Shown here: piece by piece, positions 8,598 through 17,137 of the stretch | Position numbering within the stretch: the stretch's first letter is position 1 | Layout of the letters: every line of letters begins with the position of its first letter | From: Xanthobacter dioxanivorans | GTDB taxonomy: Bacteria > Pseudomonadota > Alphaproteobacteria > Rhizobiales > Xanthobacteraceae | Assembly (NCBI RefSeq): GCF_016807805.1 | Contig: NZ_CP063362.1 | Coordinates: 6,180,501-6,244,500, forward strand | Direction of reading: 5' to 3' | DNA length: 64,000 nucleotides | The notes under the pieces: model-generated | Database searches by the model: none | Seen by the model: only the letters and a program-made list of their open reading frames with translations | What the model was told of the DNA's origin: nothing | Made by a program: the position numbers and the translations under genes

Positions 8598-8940
8598 AGC
8601 GCCGTGGCCGTGATGAAGCCGATGCCGGGGCTGGTCTCGAGGCGCCGGCTGGCAGCATTCCCCGGCGCCAGGCCGGCAGGCGAATCTCGATCTGGCGGAT
8701 CTGTTCGTTTAGCGGCTCGATGCGATCAGCCGGACGATGAGCGCGAGGATCTGCCGGGCCAGGTCCGACAGATCAGCATGGCCCTCATCCAGGAGGTCAA
8801 TCAGCTGCTGCACATGGGTATGCCACTTTCGGGGCGATGAAGCCGGACTCGGCCAGATGCCCGACATCGAATTTAGCGGGCGCGGTCCGCTCCTGAAGTC
8901 TGTCGTGCCGCGCCAGCGTACGCATCTCGAATGCGGTCGC
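8581..8940 (-). pseudogene. IS110-family transposase remnant
   Basis: Degenerate stretch readable over two frames: GHLAESGFIAPKVA, then HVQQLIDLLDEGHADLSDLA and RQILALIVRLIA, a frameshift, LNEQIRQIEIRLPAW and ETSPGIGFITATALVA. This is the order of the IS110 (DEDD) family, from the central segment through the C-terminal Transposase_20 helix-hairpin region (usually IPGIGPxTAxALVA). The N-terminal RuvC-like domain and the catalytic Ser part are missing, so it is dead. Confidence 0.65.
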
Positions 8941-9026
8941 CTGCCAGTCCAGCGACCGGCACCCAAGCCGCCCCGATCTCGAACCATCTCCCTGCCATAG
9001 CCGCTCCGAAGCGCCAAACAGCGCCG

Positions 9027-9074
9027 TTGACAGGCCTCCTTTCGTCTGCCAACTTTGTCTGGACAACCGGACAA
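9027..9074 (+). promoter_or_regulatory. Promoter and candidate HutC/GntR operator of the 9116-19192 operon
   Basis: A perfect -35 TTGACA at 9027-9032 is followed 18 bases later by a weak -10 (AACTTT, 9051-9056). Overlapping and just downstream is the palindrome TTGTCTGGACAA (9055-9066), with a second GGACAA half-site at 9069-9074. The core GTCTGGAC differs by one base from the GTMTAKAC consensus of HutC-type GntR regulators, and a HutC-type regulator is encoded in the same operon (16361-17137). The placement would block RNA polymerase, so autoregulated repression relieved by a pathway intermediate is the natural reading. Confidence 0.6.
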
Positions 9075-9115
9075 AAAAGAAAAAAGCTCAACTTCCTGGC
9101 GCGGGAGGGTCATCC

Positions 9116-9622
9116 GTGAAAAAGATCGGTGAAAAGCGTTATCGTGGCGAGATAGGCCGCTATTACGAAGATTTCGAGATCGGTGATGTCTATGAGCATC
9201 GGCCAGGCCGCACGATCACCGAATCCGACAACATCAATTTCTCGCTGATGACCATGAATCAGCATCCCATGCACTGCGATGCGGCTTATGCCGCCAAGTC
9301 GGAATTCGGAAAGCCCCTGGTCAATAGCGGGCTCACGGTCGCCATCGTGCTGGGCATGACCGTACCGGACGTGAGCGGCAAGGCCATCGCCAATCTGGGA
9401 TGGGAATCCATCACGCTCACCGCCCCCGTCTTCCCCGGCGACACCATCTACGCGGAATCCGAAGTGCTGGATAAGCGCGAGTCCAAGTCCCGCCCCGGCG
9501 CCGGCATCGTGAAGGTGCGCACCAAGGGCGTGAAGGCGGACGGTACCGTCTTCATGACGTTCGATCGATCGGCCCTCATCCAGAAGCGTGAGGGCAACAT
9601 CGATACCGAGGCCGGCTACTGA
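9116..9622 (+). CDS. MaoC-family enoyl-CoA hydratase
   Basis: 168-aa single hotdog-fold protein. YYEDFEIGDVYEHRPGRTIT at residues 13-32 and NQHPMHCDAAYA near residue 48 carry the hydratase Asp/His region (here HPMHCD); GLTVAIVLGMTV and ESKSRPGAGIVKVRTKG are typical of the mesaconyl/itaconyl-CoA hydratase-like branch. GTG start with GGGAGG 6-7 bases upstream. First gene of the operon behind the promoter at 9027. With the CitE-like lyase, CoA-transferase and acyl-CoA dehydrogenase downstream, it could hydrate mesaconyl-CoA or itaconyl-CoA to citramalyl-CoA; the substrate is inferred from neighbours. Confidence 0.85.
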   Translation: MKKIGEKRYRGEIGRYYEDFEIGDVYEHRPGRTITESDNINFSLMTMNQHPMHCDAAYAAKSEFGKPLVNSGLTVAIVLGMTVPDVSGKAIANLGWESITLTAPVFPGDTIYAESEVLDKRESKSRPGAGIVKVRTKGVKADGTVFMTFDRSALIQKREGNIDTEAGY

Positions 9623-9717
9623 CGCGCCGGCGTCAAGGCAATCCAAAGCAAGAAATGGGAAAAAACCTCCATCATGGAGAGGCTTTTCCTGGAGATGTAA
9701 GAGGGAGATTCGCCAAG

Positions 9718-10722
9718 ATGAAGATGCTCAGCCCGAAATCCTTTCTGGTTGCCGGATTGACGCTGGCCGCGCTGGCCGGCCCGGCGGCTGCGGCGGAGAC
9801 GCTCGTGCTGCCGAACGAGGTGGCCGCGACCCACTGGAAGACCGACTATCAGAAGCAGTTCGGCGATCTGGTGAAGCAGAAGACCGGCGGCAAGATCGAT
9901 GTGCAGGTCTTCCCCGCCGGCCAGCTCTATAACGAGCAGGATGCGCTCGCCGCACTCGGCACCGGGTCCGTGCAGATGGTCTGGCCCGTCTCTGTGCGCA
10001 TCGAATCCATCGCGCCGCAGACGGGCGTCCTGAACCTGCCCTTCGCGGTCAGCGACAAGATGATGACCAATGCCTGCTTCTCCAGCGGGCTGACGGAGAT
10101 CATCTCCTCCTATGTGGAGCCGCGCGGCCTCAAGGTGCTGGCCCTGCTGCGCACGGCCGATCTCTTCTTCATCTTCTCCGGCAAGGACGTGAAGAAGATG
10201 GAGGACCTGAAGGGTACGAAGGTGCGCGTCACCGGCGGTCGCATCTTCCTCGACACCATGCGGCGGCTTGGCGTCAGCCCGGTCTCCATGGCCGCTTCCG
10301 AGATGAGCTCGGCCTTGTCGCAGGGCGCCATCGACGGCGTGTTCACGTCCCCGGCGGGCTGGGCGGAGATGATCGGGATCAGCGGCAAGTATGCCTGGTA
10401 CGTGCCCGGCTTCCAGCTGGCCACCTATGCGGTGGTGGTGGACGGTGCCTGGTATGACAAGCTCGCGCCGGACCTGCGGGAAGCGGTGTCCTCCTCCATC
10501 CATGAGATCGCCCAGCGTGAGTGGGTCGAGGCCAAGGCCGCCGACGACAAGCTCATCGAGAAGATGAAGGCCCAGGGGGCGCAGTTCCACGTGGCCGACG
10601 AGGCCGAGCTCGCTCGCTGGCGCGATCTCGCCAAGCGGGCGGTGGAGCCCTTCGACAAGGCCCATCCCGACCTCGTCGCCAAGATCAAGAAGCTGGAGGC
10701 CAGCTGTGGCGTTGGCGGCTGA
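9718..10722 (+). CDS. dctP: TRAP transporter substrate-binding protein DctP
   Basis: 334-aa periplasmic binding protein with a clear signal peptide (MKMLSPKSFLVAGLTLAALA, cleavage after AAA). The mature part starts ETLVLPNEVAATHWKTDYQK and has the DctP pattern of a helix linker (GSVQMVWPV) and GTKVRVTGGRIFLDTMRRLG, where the Arg is the usual carboxylate-binding residue. It captures an organic acid and delivers it to DctQM. GAGGGAG lies upstream of the ATG at 9718; an in-frame ATG at 9655 lacks this. It overlaps dctQ by 17 bases. Confidence 0.93.
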   Translation: MKMLSPKSFLVAGLTLAALAGPAAAAETLVLPNEVAATHWKTDYQKQFGDLVKQKTGGKIDVQVFPAGQLYNEQDALAALGTGSVQMVWPVSVRIESIAPQTGVLNLPFAVSDKMMTNACFSSGLTEIISSYVEPRGLKVLALLRTADLFFIFSGKDVKKMEDLKGTKVRVTGGRIFLDTMRRLGVSPVSMAASEMSSALSQGAIDGVFTSPAGWAEMIGISGKYAWYVPGFQLATYAVVVDGAWYDKLAPDLREAVSSSIHEIAQREWVEAKAADDKLIEKMKAQGAQFHVADEAELARWRDLAKRAVEPFDKAHPDLVAKIKKLEASCGVGG

Positions 10723-11311
10723 AACCGCGGGCGCTCAGCGCCCTTCGGCCCGCGCGCCGGCTGCGGCCAAGGCCGGACGGCGCGGCTCCCTCTGGGGGCG
10801 CTTCGAGTGCGGCCTGCTGCTGTCGGTCGCCACCCTGCTGGCGGTGGCGGCCACCGGGATCATGCTGACCGAGGCCTTCAGCCGCGGCTTTCTCGGCCAC
10901 AGCTATTTCTGGGCTGAGGAAAGCGTGCGCTACCTCATGATCTGGGCGTTCTTCCTCGCCATCGGCGCCACCGGCCGCAACGGCATGCACATCCGCACGG
11001 AAATGCTGGTGGCCGCCCTGCCGCCGTGGGGCCAGTGGGTCTGCAACATGCTGGCGAGCCTCGCGGGGCTCGTCTTCTCCCTCATCATGCTGTTCGCGTC
11101 CGTGCCTCAGGTGGAGCGCTACTACACCATGGGCATGATGACGGAATCGACCCTCGATCTGCCCATGTGGGCGCTGTTCCTGGCGATGCCCATCGGCGCG
11201 GTGCTGCTCGCCATCTATTATGCCGGCGGCCTGGTGCGGGCCTGGAAGGGGAAAGACCCGTTCCTCCCCCTGCCGGAATCCGGCCTCAGCGAGACCGGAG
11301 AGAAGGCATGA
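10706..11311 (+). CDS. dctQ: TRAP transporter small permease DctQ
   Basis: 201-aa membrane protein with four hydrophobic segments (near residues 35, 75, 110 and 155). EESVRYLMIWAFFLAIGA is characteristic of DctQ. GTG start inside the end of dctP with GGAGG just before it; the stop overlaps the dctM ATG (ATGA). It joins DctM to form the membrane complex of a Na+/H+-coupled organic acid importer. Confidence 0.9.
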   Translation: MALAAETAGAQRPSARAPAAAKAGRRGSLWGRFECGLLLSVATLLAVAATGIMLTEAFSRGFLGHSYFWAEESVRYLMIWAFFLAIGATGRNGMHIRTEMLVAALPPWGQWVCNMLASLAGLVFSLIMLFASVPQVERYYTMGMMTESTLDLPMWALFLAMPIGAVLLAIYYAGGLVRAWKGKDPFLPLPESGLSETGEKA

Positions 11312-12579
11312 ACGCCGCCCTCGCCCTTCCTGCCGTCCTCGTCTTCCTCGCCATCGGCTGCCACGTGGCGGTGGCCCTCGGCCTGGTGGCGGCCACCTTG
11401 CTGGTGCTGTTCGGCGGCGTACCCATAACAGTGATCGCCCAGACCGCGTTCAAGTCGGTCAATTCCTATTCCCTCATGGCGATCCCCATGTTCGTGCTCG
11501 CCGGCAACCTCATGATGCGCGGGCGCATCGCCGAGCTGATGATCGAGCTCGTCGGCTCCATCGTCCGCGCGGTGCGCGGCGGCCTCGCCCAGACGGTGCT
11601 CATCACCTCCGTCTTCTTCGCCGCGGTGTCGGGCTCCTCGGTGGGCTCGGCGGCGGCCATCGGCAGCGCCACCGTCGACGGCCTCAAGCGCGAGGACTAT
11701 CCCGCGCGCTTCGCAGCCGCCCTGGTGGCGGTGGGCGGCACGCTGGGTCTCATGATCCCGCCGTCGCTGGGCTTCATCCTCATCGGCGCCATCGTCGGGC
11801 TTCCGGTGGACAAGCTGTTCATGGCCGGCATCCTGCCGGGCATCATGGAAGCCATCCTCCTGATGGTGGGCGTCGCCATCATGGCCCGCCGCAACAATTA
11901 CGGCCACAAGATCGACCGGCCGGACTTCAGGGGCTTCGCCAGCCGGCTGCCCATGGCGGTTCCCGCGTTGCTGATGCCGGTGCTGGTGATCGGCAGCATC
12001 TATTCCGGCTTCCTGACGCCGACGGAGGTCTCCGCCTTCGCCGCCGGCTATGCCGCCCTGCTGTGCCTCATCGTCTATCGCACGGTGACGCTCGGCGCCA
12101 TGTGGCAGACGGCGCGGGATTCCATCCTGCAGACCACCATGATCTTCGCGGTGGTGATGGGCGGCAGCCTCGTGGGCTTCGTCATGGCCCGCATCGGCGT
12201 TTCGGCAGCGCTGGTCAGCGCGCTGCACGCGGCGGAGATGAACCACTACACCTTTCTCTTGGTGGTGAACCTGCTCCTTCTCTTCCTGGGCATGTTCCTC
12301 GACGGCATCGCGCTCATCGTGCTGACGGCGCCGCTGCTGTTCCCCGCCGCCGTGGCGCTCGGCATCGATCCCATCCACTTCGCGGTCATCATGGTGGCCA
12401 ATGTGGAGATCGCCACGCTGACCCCGCCCATCGGCCTCAATCTCTTCGTTATGAGCGGCATTGCCCGCCTGCCGGTGCACGAGGTGGCCCGCGGCGTCAT
12501 GCCCTTTTTCGCCATCCGGCTGACCGCGCTCGCGCTCATCACCTATGTCCCGGCGATCTCGCTGGCGCTGGTCAAATAG
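11308..12579 (+). CDS. dctM: TRAP transporter large permease DctM
   Basis: 423-aa polytopic protein (about 12 segments) of the DctM family. MAIPMFVLAGNLMMRGRIAE, SGSSVGSAAAIGSATVDGL, GGTLGLMIPPSLGFILIGAI, the SGFLTPTEVSAFAAGYA loop and the ending LTPPIGLNLFVMSGIA are all family landmarks. The start at 11308 overlaps the dctQ stop by four bases. It forms the transport channel. With DctP it implies import of a small carboxylate that the downstream enzymes degrade. Confidence 0.95.
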   Translation: MNAALALPAVLVFLAIGCHVAVALGLVAATLLVLFGGVPITVIAQTAFKSVNSYSLMAIPMFVLAGNLMMRGRIAELMIELVGSIVRAVRGGLAQTVLITSVFFAAVSGSSVGSAAAIGSATVDGLKREDYPARFAAALVAVGGTLGLMIPPSLGFILIGAIVGLPVDKLFMAGILPGIMEAILLMVGVAIMARRNNYGHKIDRPDFRGFASRLPMAVPALLMPVLVIGSIYSGFLTPTEVSAFAAGYAALLCLIVYRTVTLGAMWQTARDSILQTTMIFAVVMGGSLVGFVMARIGVSAALVSALHAAEMNHYTFLLVVNLLLLFLGMFLDGIALIVLTAPLLFPAAVALGIDPIHFAVIMVANVEIATLTPPIGLNLFVMSGIARLPVHEVARGVMPFFAIRLTALALITYVPAISLALVK

Positions 12580-12592
12580 GGAGGATCAGACC

Positions 12593-14005
12593 TTGAACGA
12601 ACATATCCGCATCGGCACCGCCGAGCTCATCGGCCAGCGCCTCGCCGACTTCACGGAAACGCTGGACGGCGCAGCCATTCCCGCCGCGGTGCGCGCGCGG
12701 GCGCGTCACCTCATCCTCGATGCGGTGGGCATTGCGCTCGCCTCCACCCAGTATGACTTCTCCCACCGCACCCTTGCCGCCTTGCGCGAGTTCGGCGCCG
12801 GCGATGGCGATGTGATCGGCTATCCTGCCGCCCGCCTGCCGCTGCGCGACGCGGTGATGATGAACGGCTTCCTCGTCCACGGCCTCGACTATGACGACAC
12901 CCACACGGCGGGCGTCATCCATGCCACGGCGAGTTGCTTTCCCACCGCCCTCGGCATGGCGGCGGAGGTGGGCGCCTCCGGCACCGATCTCCTGACCGCC
13001 TATGTGGCAGGCATGGAAGTAGCGACCCGCCTCGGCGCGGTGGCCAAGGGCGGCTTCCACCAGGTGGGCTTCCACCCCACCGGCCTCGTCGGCGCCTTCG
13101 GCTGCACGTTGGTGGCCGGCAAGCTCAGGGGCATGACCGCCAAGCAATTGGCTCATGCGCAGGGCATCGTGCTCTCCATGGCCTCGGGCAGCCTTGAATT
13201 CCTGCAGGACGGCGCCTGGACCAAGAGGATGCATCCGGGCTGGGCGGGTGTCGCGGGCATCACCGCGGCGGCGCTGGCGCGCAACGGCTTCCTGGGCCCG
13301 AAGGCGGTGTATGAGGGGCGGTTCGGCCTCTTTCCGAGCCATCTCGGCACCTATTTCGATCCCGCCAACCTTGCCCTTGCCACGGAGGGCCTGGAGGAGG
13401 TGTGGGAGGTGGAGAAGGTGGCGGTGAAGCCGCTTCCCGCCTGCCACTTCACCCATGCCTGCGCCGATGCCGCCATGGCCCTGCGCGCGGCCCACGCCAT
13501 CCGGCCCGAGCAGATCGCCCACGTCCGCGCTTTGGTGCCGGCCGAGGTGGTGAAGACCGTCTGCGAGCCGGTCCACCACAAGAAGAAGCCGCAGAACAGC
13601 TACGACGCGCAGTTCTCCATCCCCTTCGCCGTGGCCTCGGGCCTGGTGCATGGCCGCTTCGGCCTCGCCGAGCTGGAGCAGGATGCGCTCAACGACGCCA
13701 CCACCCTCGCGGTGGCCCACAAGGTGGATTACGAGCCCGACCCCAACTCCGCCTTCCCCAAATACTATTCCGGCGAGGTCATCGTGACGCTGGCGGACGG
13801 GCGCGAGGTGCGCCACCGCGAGCACATGAACCGCGGCGCCTCCGACCGCCCGCTTACCTCCGCCGACATCATCGCGAAGTTCGAGGAGAACGCCTCCATG
13901 GCGCTCGCCTCCGCCCATGTGGAGCGGATCAAGCAGGCCGTGCTCGGCCTGGACGAGGGGATTTCGGCGCGGGAGCTGTCGCGGCTCCTGGCGGGCCGCG
14001 CGTGA
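12593..14005 (+). CDS. MmgE/PrpD family protein (2-methylcitrate dehydratase / cis-aconitate decarboxylase fold)
   Basis: 470-aa member of the MmgE/PrpD superfamily. VRARARHLILDAVGIALAST lies near the N-terminus, NGFLVHGLDYDDTH near residue 95 (the conserved Asp-Asp-Thr-His of the active site), then GFHPTGLVGAFG and CHFTHACADAA. TTG start with AGGGAGGA 7 bases upstream. Known members are 2-methylcitrate dehydratase, cis-aconitate decarboxylase (itaconate-forming) and iminodisuccinate epimerase. Next to a TRAP importer, a CitE-like lyase and CoA enzymes, a C5/C6-dicarboxylate role is plausible, but the specific reaction cannot be read off. Confidence 0.85.
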   Translation: MNEHIRIGTAELIGQRLADFTETLDGAAIPAAVRARARHLILDAVGIALASTQYDFSHRTLAALREFGAGDGDVIGYPAARLPLRDAVMMNGFLVHGLDYDDTHTAGVIHATASCFPTALGMAAEVGASGTDLLTAYVAGMEVATRLGAVAKGGFHQVGFHPTGLVGAFGCTLVAGKLRGMTAKQLAHAQGIVLSMASGSLEFLQDGAWTKRMHPGWAGVAGITAAALARNGFLGPKAVYEGRFGLFPSHLGTYFDPANLALATEGLEEVWEVEKVAVKPLPACHFTHACADAAMALRAAHAIRPEQIAHVRALVPAEVVKTVCEPVHHKKKPQNSYDAQFSIPFAVASGLVHGRFGLAELEQDALNDATTLAVAHKVDYEPDPNSAFPKYYSGEVIVTLADGREVRHREHMNRGASDRPLTSADIIAKFEENASMALASAHVERIKQAVLGLDEGISARELSRLLAGRA

Positions 14006-14016
14006 GGATGGCTGCG

Positions 14017-15177
14017 ATGTTGAACGAGAAGGAAATGGTCGAGCAGGAGGACCTCATGCTCGACATGCTGGACCGGTTCCTGGAGACCGAGGTGGCGCCC
14101 CACGTGCGCCATTTCGACCATGACGACGTCTATCCCGCCGAGATCGTCGAGAAGATGAAGGAGATGGGCCTCTTTGGCTGCATCATCGGCGAGGAATATG
14201 GCGGCCTCGGCCTGCCCACCTCCACCTATGCGAAGATCATCGAGCGCATGTCGCGCACCTGGATGTCGCTGTCCGGCATCATCAACTCGCATCTTATCAT
14301 GGCCTCCGCCGTGCAGCGGGCCGGCACCCAGGCCCAGAAGGCCGAGTTCCTGCCGCGCTTCGCCACCGGCGAACTGCGCGGCGGCATCGGTCTCACCGAG
14401 CCGGATGCGGGCACGGACCTCCAGTCCATCCGCACGGTGGCGCGGCGTGAGGGCGACGAATACGTGGTCAACGGCGCCAAGACATGGATCACCAATTCCA
14501 TGTACGGCAACTGCCTCGCGCTCCTTGTGAAGACCGATCCCACCGCCCAGCCGCGGCACACCGGCATGAGCCTTCTCATCGCCGAGAAGGGGCCGGGCTT
14601 CGAGGTGGTGCGCAAGCTGGAGAAGCTCGGCTATCGCGGCATCGACACCTGCGAATTGCTGTTCACGGACTACCGCGTGCCGGTGGACCGGCTGGTGGGT
14701 GGCAAGGAGGGCTTCGGCCTCAAGCAGGTTCTCTCCGGCCTGGAGCTCGGCCGCATCAACGTGGCGGCCCGCGGCGTGGGCGTGGCCCGCGCGGCCCTGG
14801 AGGAGTCCCTGAAATACGCCCAGGTGCGCAAGACCTTCGGCAAGCCCATCTGCGAGCACCAGGCCATCCAGCTCATGCTGGGGGAGATGGGCACGCGGGT
14901 GGAGGCGGCCCGCCTCCTTGTGGAGCAGGCGGCGCGGGCCTTCGACCGCGGCGAGCGTTGCGACATGGAGGCCGGCATGGCGAAATACTTCGCCACCGAG
15001 GCGGCGCTCACCAACGCCACCGACGCCCTGCGCATCCACGGCGGCTACGGCTATTCCAAGGAGTACAATGTGGAGCGGCTCTATCGCGATGCGCCCCTCC
15101 TGACCATCGGGGAGGGCACCAACGAGATGCAGCGCATCATCATCGCCCGCCAGCTGGTGGAAAGGAACCCGGCATGA
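14017..15177 (+). CDS. Acyl-CoA dehydrogenase
   Basis: 386-aa FAD enzyme with the full acyl-CoA dehydrogenase layout: helical N-domain (GEEYGGLGLPTSTYAKI), middle beta-domain (GIGLTEPDAGTDLQSIRTVA, WITNSMYGN) and C-domain ending GGYGYSKEYNVERLYRDAP and GEGTNEMQRIIIAR, whose Glu is the usual catalytic base. The ATG at 14017 has GAGG nine bases upstream; an ATG at 14008 sits directly on that GAGG. It overlaps the CoA-transferase gene by 4 bases. In a C5 pathway it could oxidise methylsuccinyl-CoA (inference). Confidence 0.92.
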   Translation: MLNEKEMVEQEDLMLDMLDRFLETEVAPHVRHFDHDDVYPAEIVEKMKEMGLFGCIIGEEYGGLGLPTSTYAKIIERMSRTWMSLSGIINSHLIMASAVQRAGTQAQKAEFLPRFATGELRGGIGLTEPDAGTDLQSIRTVARREGDEYVVNGAKTWITNSMYGNCLALLVKTDPTAQPRHTGMSLLIAEKGPGFEVVRKLEKLGYRGIDTCELLFTDYRVPVDRLVGGKEGFGLKQVLSGLELGRINVAARGVGVARAALEESLKYAQVRKTFGKPICEHQAIQLMLGEMGTRVEAARLLVEQAARAFDRGERCDMEAGMAKYFATEAALTNATDALRIHGGYGYSKEYNVERLYRDAPLLTIGEGTNEMQRIIIARQLVERNPA

Positions 15178-16364
15178 GCCTACCACTCGAGGGCGTCCGC
15201 ATCGTCGCGGTCGAGCAGTATGGCGCTGGCCCCTTCGGCACCCAGCACCTGGCGGATCTGGGGGCCGAGGTCATCAAGATCGAGAACCCGCTGGAGGGCG
15301 GCGACGTGGGCCGCATGGTGGGCCCCTATTTCTTCGAGCCGGGGGACAGCCACTTCTTCCAGTCGTTCAATCGCAACAAGAAGAGCGTCACCCTGGACCT
15401 GAAGAGCCCCGAGGGCCAGGAGATGTTCAAGGCGCTGGTGGCCACGGCGGATGCGGTGTTCGACAACCTGCGCGGCGACCTGCCGGAGAAACTGGGCGTC
15501 ACCTATGACGCCCTCTCCTCCGTCAATCCGGCCATCGTGTGCTGCCACCTCTCGGCCTATGGCCGGGAGGGCTCGCGCAAGGCGTGGCCGGGCTATGACT
15601 ACCTGATGCAGGCCGAAGCCGGCTATTGCTCCCTCACCGGAGAGCCGGACGGGCCGCCCGCGCGCTTCGGCGTTTCCATCATCGACATGATGACGGGCAC
15701 CACCGCCGCCATGGCGCTGCTTGCGGCCCTGGTTTCGGCCCGTGCCACCGGCAAGGGGCGCGACATCGATACCTCGCTGTTCGACGTGGCGATCCACAAT
15801 GTGAACTATCTCGGCACCTGGTACTTGAACGAGGGGGTGAAGACCGGCCGCCTGCCGCGCGGCGCCCACCCCTCACTGACGCCCAGCCAGATGTACAGGA
15901 CGAAGGACGGCTGGCTCTTCATCATGTGCAACAAGGAGAAGTTCTGGCCGATCCTGGTGCGGCTCATCGAGCGCCCGGAATGGGCGAGCGACCCGCGCTA
16001 TTCCAGCTTCAAGGCGCGCCTTGCCAACCGGGATGCGCTCACCGCCGACCTCGATGCCGCCCTTTCCACCCGCACCACCGCCGAATGGATCGCGCTGTTT
16101 GCCGGAAAGGTGCCTGCGGCCCCCGTCTATGACGTGGCGCAGGCGATGGATAGCGATTATGTGCAGGAGCAGGGCCTGATCGCGGACGTGCCTCACCCCG
16201 CGCGCGGCACCATCAAGACGCTCGCCTGCCCGGTGCGCTGCCCCGGCGAGGACCTGCCGCTGCGGCCGGCGCCCAGGCTCGGCGCGCACAACGAGGAAAT
16301 CCTCGGGCCGCTCGACACAGCGAAGGCGCGGCCCAGACAACCGGTGTATGGCGACGCCTCATGA
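15174..16364 (+). CDS. Family III (CaiB/BaiF) CoA-transferase
   Basis: 396-aa family III CoA-transferase. It begins LEGVRIVAVEQYGAGPFGTQ, then GAEVIKIENPLEGGDVGRM, FNRNKKSVTLDLKSPEGQ and GEPDGPPARFGVSIIDMMTG; the Asp in SIIDMMTG aligns with the catalytic aspartate that forms the mixed anhydride. Complete. It overlaps both neighbours by ATGA, so it is translated as part of a tight block. Probable role: moving CoA from succinyl-CoA or acetyl-CoA to the imported acid, avoiding ATP use. Confidence 0.92.
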   Translation: MSLPLEGVRIVAVEQYGAGPFGTQHLADLGAEVIKIENPLEGGDVGRMVGPYFFEPGDSHFFQSFNRNKKSVTLDLKSPEGQEMFKALVATADAVFDNLRGDLPEKLGVTYDALSSVNPAIVCCHLSAYGREGSRKAWPGYDYLMQAEAGYCSLTGEPDGPPARFGVSIIDMMTGTTAAMALLAALVSARATGKGRDIDTSLFDVAIHNVNYLGTWYLNEGVKTGRLPRGAHPSLTPSQMYRTKDGWLFIMCNKEKFWPILVRLIERPEWASDPRYSSFKARLANRDALTADLDAALSTRTTAEWIALFAGKVPAAPVYDVAQAMDSDYVQEQGLIADVPHPARGTIKTLACPVRCPGEDLPLRPAPRLGAHNEEILGPLDTAKARPRQPVYGDAS

Positions 16365-17137
16365 CCCAGTCCTCTCCCCAGCCCCTCGGCGCAGGGCAGC
16401 CCCGCTACCATGCCCTCGCCCAGACGCTGATCGACGACATCACTTCCGGCCGCTATGCGGTCGGCTCGCTTCTGCCGACGGAACACGAGCTGTGCGCGCA
16501 ATTCGGCGTCAGCCGCCATACCGTCCGCGAAGCGATCCGGCGCCTGGCGGATCTCGGGCTGGTGACGCGGCAGCCGGGGGTGGGCACGCGCGTGCGCGCC
16601 ATGAAGAGCGCCTCGCGCTATGTGCATTCGAGCACGGGATCGGGCGACCTGTTCCAGTATGTGCGCGACGTGAAGCTGGTGGTCGCGCAGCAGATCGAGG
16701 TCATCGCCGACGAGGATCTGGCGGAGCTTCTGGAGTGTCAGCCGGGCCAAGCCTGGCTCAAGGTTGCGGGTGAACGCCGCGTCGCCGGAGAAGACCAGCC
16801 TATCGCGCTCTCCGAGGTCTTCATCATGTGGCCCTATCGCGACGTGTTGAAGGGCGTCAATGCGCCGGACCTGCCGCTCTATGCCATGATCGAGCAGCGC
16901 TATGGGGTGGTGGTCACCGAGGTGCGCCAGCAGATCAGCGCCGTGGCCATCGACGAGGAGAGTGCCAGGGTGCTGGGCGTGGAGCCGGGAACGGCGGGCC
17001 TCAGGGTGATCCGCAAGTATCTCAATGCGGCAGGCAACATCATGGAGGTCGCGGTGAACCTTCATCCGGGCGACCGCTTCAGCCATTCCATGACGCTGCG
17101 CCTCGAGAGCGACCAGGCCCCGGGACGCGGCGCATGA
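16361..17137 (+). CDS. GntR-family regulator, HutC subfamily (UTRA domain)
   Basis: 258-aa regulator. The N-terminal winged helix-turn-helix spans roughly residues 15-80 (LPTEHELCAQFGVSRHTVRE and AIRRLADLGLVTRQPGVGTR), followed by a UTRA ligand domain (about 95-245). The UTRA domain includes ALSEVFIMWPYRDVL and ends EVAVNLHPGDRFSHSMTLR. It lies within the operon it probably controls and overlaps both neighbours by four bases. The palindrome TTGTCTGGACAA at 9055-9066 is a likely binding site. Effector unknown, perhaps a CoA ester or acid of the pathway. Confidence 0.9.
   Translation: MTQSSPQPLGAGQPRYHALAQTLIDDITSGRYAVGSLLPTEHELCAQFGVSRHTVREAIRRLADLGLVTRQPGVGTRVRAMKSASRYVHSSTGSGDLFQYVRDVKLVVAQQIEVIADEDLAELLECQPGQAWLKVAGERRVAGEDQPIALSEVFIMWPYRDVLKGVNAPDLPLYAMIEQRYGVVVTEVRQQISAVAIDEESARVLGVEPGTAGLRVIRKYLNAAGNIMEVAVNLHPGDRFSHSMTLRLESDQAPGRGA

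Noticed and set aside
10706..12596. Second overlapping frame (11220-12596) alongside dctM
   Set aside because: Arg/His-rich alternative frame of dctM; the dctM frame contains every family landmark.
12572..13918. 448-codon minus-strand frame opposite the MmgE/PrpD gene
   Set aside because: Antisense shadow; composition is typical of codon-position mirroring and there is no ribosome site.
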